Shown here piece by piece: positions 12,781-17,910 of a stretch of DNA of 17,910 nt (its first letter is position 1; the number at the start of each line of letters is the position of its first letter). Origin of the DNA: Bacteroidetes bacterium UBA6183 (GTDB taxonomy: Bacteria; Bacteroidota; Bacteroidia; UKL13-3); contig DITN01000055.1 in NCBI GenBank assembly GCA_002422865.1, positions 9,669 to 27,578 of the forward strand, read 5' to 3'. The notes below the pieces were generated by a model. The model ran no database searches. It was given only the letters and a program-made list of their open reading frames with translations, and had not been told where the DNA came from. The translations under genes and the position numbers were made by a program.

Positions 12781-15700
12781 AATTAATAAATAACCAAGAT
12801 ATAAAGCTCGCAAACGAGGTAAAGCATCTGATTAACCAGGATTCAGAGATTTTTATAGCAACTAGCTATGTTACAATTCCTGCTTTGTATGAATTGTCGA
12901 GCGAGTTGAATCAATCAAAGGGTGTTAAAATGATTCTAGACACAGAACCATCCAATGATTCTCGTTTCGCATACGATTTAAAGGAGTTTTCCCTGTATTT
13001 TGACCTCAATGCTTCTTTTAAGGCTAGCAACACATACCAATTATTGGAAAACAAATTCCAAATTAGAGCTGGTAATGTTGGCGGACAAAAATTTATCCTG
13101 ATCAAGAATCCCGATAAAACGCATTGTTTTTCAATTGTCCCTCAGGATTTTAATACTGTAACCTTAGGAACAGTGCCAAGTCCAATGCCAATTGTTCTAT
13201 CTCAATTCGAGGATCAGGGAGGACAATTTCTTCAGTTATTTGAGCAGTTCTGGTCTATTAGCCCAAAGGACTTAAAAAGTGATCTGCTAAAAAAAGTAAA
13301 AGAAGCCTTTGAAGACAACAGCCCTGAGTTTTTATACAAATACACACTTTATCATCTCTTCAAGAACACAACAATCAACGAGGAAAACGAACAGCGCATT
13401 AACAAAATTGGGTTTAAACAAACTGAAATATGGAAGTACCTATTCAACTTTCAGAAAGATGCGGTACTCGGAGCTATTGATAAAATTGAAACCTACGGTG
13501 GCTGTATTATAGCAGATTCTGTCGGACTCGGTAAAACCTTTGAAGCTCTTGCGGTCATCAAGTATTACCAAATGCGTAACGACAGAGTTTTGGTACTGGC
13601 ACCAAAAAAGTTGCGTGATAACTGGCTAGTGTATTCTTTAAACGATGTACAAAATATACTGAGCAAAGACCGATTAAACTTTGATGTTTTAAACCACACC
13701 GATCTTTCCAGGACTGGTGGATATTCTGGAAACATCAACTTGGAATCCATCAACTGGGGCAACTATGATCTAGTTGTTATCGATGAATCACACAATTTCA
13801 GGAACAACGATCCAAGGAGAAATACCATAACCCGTTATCAACGTTTGATGAATGACATCATTAAATCTGGTGTTAAAACGAAAGTACTTATGCTTTCTGC
13901 TACTCCTGTTAACACGAGGATGAATGACATTAAAAATCAGATTGCATTTATTACCGAACAACAAGACGATGCACTTGCAGCTCATGGTATAGCAAGCATC
14001 GAACAAACATTGAGGAAGGCTCAAGCCAAGTTCAATGCTTGGTTAAAATCGAACAACGGCTCAACATCGAGCAGGGAAAGTTTGATTAACGGCTTGGATG
14101 GTTCTTACTTTAAGCTATTAGATTTACTTACTATTGCCAGATCCCGTAAGCACATCGAGAAATATTACGATGTAAACGATATTGGCAAATTCCCCGACCG
14201 ATTAGCACCGATAAACAAATATACGGACTTCGACAAGAATGGTTCATTGAAGGCGATGGACAAGGTGAACGATGAGCTCAATGCATTGAACCTCGGATTT
14301 TACTCACCCCTGTCTTATGTGCGTGACGACAAGCGTAGTTCATACGAAGCAAAATATGACATCACCACTTCAAAGGGTAGCATATTCAAACAGATTGAAC
14401 GTGAAAGCAGTTTGATCCACTTGATGCGAGTAAACCTGTTAAAGCGACTTGAAAGTTCAGTTCACTCATTCAGGTTAACATTGGAGGGCTTACTTCGTCA
14501 AATAGATGGATTACTCAACAAAATAGAAGTAGCTAGCAGAGCTGAATATTTTAATGAAGAGCTTGAGATTACAGATATTGATACCGATGATACTTTGCTT
14601 GATGATTTACTAACTGGTGGTAAAGTAAAAGTTTTGCTCCAGGACATGGACTTGATCCGTTGTAAGGAAGACTTAATGGATGACAAACGCAGGTTGGAAA
14701 ACCTGTTGGCTCAAACCAAGGTAATTGATGAAACCAGGGATGCAAAATTGCAAGAGCTGAAGAATCTGATTCAAAGCAAAGTTGAAAACAATCTTAACGA
14801 TGGAAACAAGAAGGTTATCGTATTTTCAGCATTTGCTGACACGGTTAAGTACCTATACGAAAACTTGAGCTCCTGGGCTCTTGGAGAGCTTGGAATCAAA
14901 TCAGCTATGGTAACGGGTGGTGATGCCAACAAGACGAATTTGAGCGACTGTAAACCTGATTTAGGGCACATCCTGATTAACTTCTCCCCCTTGTCGAAAA
15001 AACGAGATTTGATTTATCCCGATAGCAAGGGTGAGATTGATTTATTGATCTGTACGGATTGCATTTCGGAAGGACAAAACCTACAAGATTGCGATTATTT
15101 GATTAATTACGACATACACTGGAACCCTGTTCGTATTGTTCAACGATTTGGACGTATAGACCGTATTGGTTCCATCAATGATAAAATTCAACTGGTAAAC
15201 TTCTTCCCAAACCTGGAGTTGGATACCTACATTGATTTGATCGGACGTGTGAAAGGTCGGATGCAAATCCTGGATGTATCAGCTACGGGAGATGACAATA
15301 TAATTGAAGAACCAAGTGTTAGCTACGGTGATTTAGATTATCGCAAACGTCAGCTCAAGCAAATGCAGAGCAAAGTGTTGGATCTAGAAGATATTGAAGG
15401 TGGTATCAGTATTACCGACTTAACCTTTAATGATTTTAAAATTGATGCCGAGCGTTTGAGCCACGAGGAGCGTGAACATTTTGAACTTGCACCTAAAGGC
15501 ATTTACGCCATTACTTCAACCAATACAGATGAAGCCACCCCTGGTGTCATATTCTGTTTCAATGACTTGAACGGAGCATTGATGGATACCAACACATACA
15601 GTGCTACCCACCCGTACAGCTTATGTTACATCAATGCCAACGGTGACGTTTTTGTTCCAGCAAGTAACCCAAAGAAAACCTTGGATCTGTACAAGAAACT

Positions 15701-15935
15701 TTGCCTGGGTCAACACGAAGTGCTCGCCTCACTTATTAGTTCATTTAATAAAGAGACCAAAGCTGGTAAGCAAATGGGTACATATACTTCTCTGCTTCAA
15801 ACGGCTTTAACCCATATCAAAGGCGTGGACGATGAATTAGGGTTGGATACTCTTGCATTTGCAGGTGGAACCAAAATGAGTAAAGCACAGCATTCTGATG
15901 CGTTTGAATTAGTAAGTTACTTGATCATCAAATAA
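12777..15935 (+). CDS. SNF2-family helicase/translocase with degenerate PLD-like N-terminal domain
   Basis: 1052 residues. Residues 1-170 have the order of the PLD-like domains that precede many bacterial SNF2 helicases (SEIFIATSYVTIPALYELSSEL, GQKFILI, near 160 QLFEQFWS), but no HxK is present, so nuclease activity is unlikely. The helicase core follows. Walker A is ADSVGLGKT at 246-254, DESH at 336-339 (VVIDESHNFRN), motif III SATP at 374, motif V CTDCISEGQNLQDC near 765, and motif VI QRFGRIDRIG at 789-798. A helical insertion (about 470-680) separates the RecA lobes. The last 250 residues are unassigned. SNF2 proteins translocate on double-stranded DNA using ATP. The next start codon overlaps its stop (TAATG). 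In this operon it is the likely motor that finds or remodels foreign DNA, which is inference. Confidence 0.92.
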   Translation: MKLINNQDIKLANEVKHLINQDSEIFIATSYVTIPALYELSSELNQSKGVKMILDTEPSNDSRFAYDLKEFSLYFDLNASFKASNTYQLLENKFQIRAGNVGGQKFILIKNPDKTHCFSIVPQDFNTVTLGTVPSPMPIVLSQFEDQGGQFLQLFEQFWSISPKDLKSDLLKKVKEAFEDNSPEFLYKYTLYHLFKNTTINEENEQRINKIGFKQTEIWKYLFNFQKDAVLGAIDKIETYGGCIIADSVGLGKTFEALAVIKYYQMRNDRVLVLAPKKLRDNWLVYSLNDVQNILSKDRLNFDVLNHTDLSRTGGYSGNINLESINWGNYDLVVIDESHNFRNNDPRRNTITRYQRLMNDIIKSGVKTKVLMLSATPVNTRMNDIKNQIAFITEQQDDALAAHGIASIEQTLRKAQAKFNAWLKSNNGSTSSRESLINGLDGSYFKLLDLLTIARSRKHIEKYYDVNDIGKFPDRLAPINKYTDFDKNGSLKAMDKVNDELNALNLGFYSPLSYVRDDKRSSYEAKYDITTSKGSIFKQIERESSLIHLMRVNLLKRLESSVHSFRLTLEGLLRQIDGLLNKIEVASRAEYFNEELEITDIDTDDTLLDDLLTGGKVKVLLQDMDLIRCKEDLMDDKRRLENLLAQTKVIDETRDAKLQELKNLIQSKVENNLNDGNKKVIVFSAFADTVKYLYENLSSWALGELGIKSAMVTGGDANKTNLSDCKPDLGHILINFSPLSKKRDLIYPDSKGEIDLLICTDCISEGQNLQDCDYLINYDIHWNPVRIVQRFGRIDRIGSINDKIQLVNFFPNLELDTYIDLIGRVKGRMQILDVSATGDDNIIEEPSVSYGDLDYRKRQLKQMQSKVLDLEDIEGGISITDLTFNDFKIDAERLSHEEREHFELAPKGIYAITSTNTDEATPGVIFCFNDLNGALMDTNTYSATHPYSLCYINANGDVFVPASNPKKTLDLYKKLCLGQHEVLASLISSFNKETKAGKQMGTYTSLLQTALTHIKGVDDELGLDTLAFAGGTKMSKAQHSDAFELVSYLIIK

Positions 15936-16711
15936 TGCTTAACCAAATCATCCACATATTGCAATTGCCCGAAAGGTGCTTAGTGAATAAGAAGATCACC
16001 AAAGCCTTCTTTAAGCGCAACTTTGATATGACATCAGCAGAAAAGAATTTGCTGGATGATTACGATGCTATTTCCGCAATTGATTGGATTGCATCCATCA
16101 GTCAGACAAATGCGAATGTGCCTGAATACCAGGATTATGAAAGCACATTTGAGGAAATACAGGTTATTGCTGTAACAACAAGTACTGAATCATTGACCAA
16201 AAATGCTGCGAAAATCATTGACCTAATCCAAAAGTATATTCCCTATCACATCCTTTTAATTGTGCATGATGGAGTGAACAGCATTTGGAATGTTACGTAC
16301 AAACGCATCAACCAAAACGATAACAACAAACGTACCATAGACAAAAAGTTTACAACCGACAGCATAACTGCAAATACAACCAACAAAGTGCACGAGGCAT
16401 TTTTAGAAGCAGTAAGCTTTAGCAGAGTGCCTTCAACTAACTTGAAAGTACTGTACGATGGTTATGTGCAGTGTTTTGTTGGTTTAACAACAGCTCCAAT
16501 AATTGGAACGTTTGAAACAAGACCAACCGAAAGAACCAAAGAAGATGTAGAGCGATTGGAACGCATCACAACTTTAGAAAAAGAAATAACCACATTAACC
16601 AATACTGCACAAAAAGAGACTCAACTTAACAAAAAGATTGAGCTGAACACCCAAGTACAGCAGAAAAGAAAACAAATAGAACTACTCAAAAACAATATAA
16701 CGAACGCATGA
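15935..16711 (+). CDS. DUF4391 domain-containing protein with C-terminal coiled coil
   Basis: 258 residues. DUF4391 is recognised from the N-terminal LPERCLVNKKITKAFFKRN, the IDWIASISQTNANVPEY region, EEIQVIAVTT and the IPYHILLIVHDG strand. DUF4391 has no established biochemical function; I know it from loci that also encode helicases and type III-like methyltransferases. Residues about 205-255 (RLERITTLEKEITTLTNT, then QLNKKIELNTQVQQKRKQIELL) form a heptad-rich coiled coil, suggesting dimerisation or docking onto the helicase or methyltransferase. It starts on the last base of the helicase stop codon and its own stop is shared with the methyltransferase start, so the three subunits are likely produced in a fixed ratio. 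Confidence 0.85.
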   Translation: MLNQIIHILQLPERCLVNKKITKAFFKRNFDMTSAEKNLLDDYDAISAIDWIASISQTNANVPEYQDYESTFEEIQVIAVTTSTESLTKNAAKIIDLIQKYIPYHILLIVHDGVNSIWNVTYKRINQNDNNKRTIDKKFTTDSITANTTNKVHEAFLEAVSFSRVPSTNLKVLYDGYVQCFVGLTTAPIIGTFETRPTERTKEDVERLERITTLEKEITTLTNTAQKETQLNKKIELNTQVQQKRKQIELLKNNITNA

Positions 16712-17910
16712 TGGAAAAGATAGATAAAGGACACCCAATGAGCCAAAGCACAGATTTTGTTTCTCAGAACATAGAAACGCTTAAAACCTTGTTCCCTGCA
16801 ATTGTCAAGGAAGGTAAGATTGACATCAAGGAACTTCAAGCCTTGTTAGGTGATGAGATAGAAACCGAGGAAGAATATTACCGATTTGCCTGGGCTGGTA
16901 AAAGCATGGCAAGGCGTGAAGCTAATAAGCCCAGCACTGCAACTTTGCGCCCAGACAAAGGCAGCAGTAAAGATTGGGATACCACCCAGAATATCTTTAT
17001 TGAGGGAGACAACTTAGAAGTATTAAAACTGCTTCAAAAAAGTTATGCCAATAAAATAAAGATGATTTACATCGACCCTCCTTACAACACAGGTAAGGAT
17101 TTCGTTTATAAGGACAACTATAACGATAATCTTGGAAACTATCTAGCTATTACTGGACAAATTGATGAAGAAGGTAAACGCATCAGCACCAATAGTGAAA
17201 GTGATGGACGCTACCACAGTAATTGGTTAAACATGATGTACCCGAGACTGAAATTAGCAAGAAATTTATTAACTGAAGATGGAATGATAATCATTTCAAT
17301 AGATGACAATGAATTAGTAAATCTTAAAAAAGTCTGCGATGAAATATATGGTGAAGAAAATTTCATAAACAATTTTGTTTGGAAAAAAAACAGTAGTGGT
17401 AAGACAGTAAGTAAGCAATTCCCAACAAATATTGAATACCTGCTTTTTTATTCAAGGGACTATAATAAATTAAAATTCAATGTGGTATACAAGCCACTTT
17501 CACAGAGTACTATAGATAGTTACAATAAAGATGATGGTGATGGTAGAGGTAAATATTGTACTGTTTCTCTTCAAAAAACTAGCACCCCAGGGCCTGAAAC
17601 AACATATGATTATATTGACGAAACAGGCAAAATATGGAAATGCCCTGCCAAAGGTTGGCGTATGACAAAACATAAAGTAAAAGACCTTGAACTTGATGGA
17701 AGGCTTTATATGGATGGTGAAACATTAAGAGAAAAAAGATATTGGAATGAAAGGGAAAATGATGGTCAAGTTGCAGATACTCTATGGGATGACTTAGACG
17801 AAGGCAATATTGGCACTGGGGAAGTCAAAAAAATATTTGAAGGAATAATTTTCGACTATCCTAAACCAACTGATTTAATTGATAGGGTAATAAAGATCGG
17901 TACAAATAGC
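16708..17910 (+). CDS. Type III Mod-like DNA methyltransferase (beta-class, N6-adenine), 3'-truncated by window edge
   Basis: The frame is open for 401 codons to the last base. The ATG at 16708 overlaps the DUF4391 stop (ATGA); a second ATG follows directly, at 16711. The N-terminal 95 residues are Mod-type (EYYRFAWAGKSMARREA). Next come IFIEGDNLEVLKLLQ and catalytic motif IV, DPPYNTG, at 123-129. YHSNWLNMMYPRLKLARNLL and GMIIISIDDNEL follow as in type III Mod proteins. Beyond is the target-recognition region, and the frame ends at KPTDLIDRVIKIGTN, just before the expected FAGSG (SAM-binding motif I). DPPY with this order marks a beta-class adenine methyltransferase. From about 17280 the DNA is visibly richer in A+T than earlier in the gene. 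A Res-like helicase-nuclease would usually follow. Confidence 0.93.
   Translation, partial: MMEKIDKGHPMSQSTDFVSQNIETLKTLFPAIVKEGKIDIKELQALLGDEIETEEEYYRFAWAGKSMARREANKPSTATLRPDKGSSKDWDTTQNIFIEGDNLEVLKLLQKSYANKIKMIYIDPPYNTGKDFVYKDNYNDNLGNYLAITGQIDEEGKRISTNSESDGRYHSNWLNMMYPRLKLARNLLTEDGMIIISIDDNELVNLKKVCDEIYGEENFINNFVWKKNSSGKTVSKQFPTNIEYLLFYSRDYNKLKFNVVYKPLSQSTIDSYNKDDGDGRGKYCTVSLQKTSTPGPETTYDYIDETGKIWKCPAKGWRMTKHKVKDLELDGRLYMDGETLREKRYWNERENDGQVADTLWDDLDEGNIGTGEVKKIFEGIIFDYPKPTDLIDRVIKIGTNS

Larger units (their letters stand above)
8967..17910. mobile_element. Putative genomic/defence island (right end outside window)
   Basis: The island is inferred from four things: the broken core gene at its left edge, a second diverged copy of that gene just inside, phage-type genes (DUF5131, DUF6291), and a helicase-DUF4391-methyltransferase operon. 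No integrase, relaxase or transposase is seen within the window, so the type of element is unknown. The resident TIGR02757 N-terminal half should be found, on the minus strand, at the right boundary if this was a simple insertion. Confidence 0.5.

Noticed and set aside
12574..17910. DISARM system
   Set aside because: A SNF2 helicase and an adenine methyltransferase are shared with class 1 DISARM, but DUF4391 is not part of it and no DrmA, DrmB (DUF1998) or separate PLD nuclease DrmC gene is in the window; what lies past 17910 is unseen.

Overview
The window looks like a Bacteroidota chromosome. It is A+T-rich. Several genes belong to families typical of that phylum (DUF4421, the GreA/GreB-like protein with an SAGDKYETGRAM motif, TIGR02757, a PDZ-less M61 peptidase). 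Promoters can be read with the phylum's TAnnTTTG -7 box. I cannot name a genus. No tRNA, rRNA or CRISPR array is visible. No gene-free stretch exceeds about 155 bases; the two largest gaps (3645-3797 and 10741-10891) are described as regulatory regions.

Region A (1-8966) is ordinary core genome. It holds the 3' two-thirds of a biotin-dependent acyl-CoA carboxylase beta subunit (methylcrotonyl-CoA carboxylase-like), a GreA/GreB-like factor, an LpxL/HtrB-type acyltransferase, a DUF4421 protein, a MarR regulator in an operon with a YceI protein, a YgiD-type dioxygenase, a small secreted or membrane protein, a Crp/Fnr regulator, an M61 metallopeptidase, and a truncated TIGR02757 gene. The MarR-YceI operon has two copies of an ATGTATATACA operator-like site, one of them inside the predicted promoter spacer.

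Region B (about 8967 to the right end) looks like an acquired island. The resident TIGR02757 gene is cut so that only its last 86 or so codons remain. Immediately beyond the break, in the opposite orientation, stands a complete and clearly diverged TIGR02757 gene. Next come an unrecognised 311-aa protein, a DUF5131 (phage Gp37/Gp68) three-cysteine protein overlapping a DUF6291 phage replication-type protein, and then the main cassette.

The main cassette (12574 to the window end) is a tightly packed operon: a small XRE regulator, a 1052-aa SNF2-type helicase with a degenerate PLD-like N-terminus, a DUF4391 protein with a C-terminal coiled coil, and a type III Mod-like (beta-class, DPPYNTG) DNA methyltransferase that runs off the end. 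Every junction overlaps (ATGA, TAATG, ATGA), so the proteins are probably made together. Three TTGAAC/GTTCAA half-sites lie over the expected transcription start, suggesting autoregulation by the XRE protein. The most economical reading is a restriction-modification-like or other anti-phage system in which the methyltransferase marks self DNA and the helicase, with DUF4391 and perhaps a Res-like nuclease just outside the window, acts on unmarked DNA. The functional part is inference.
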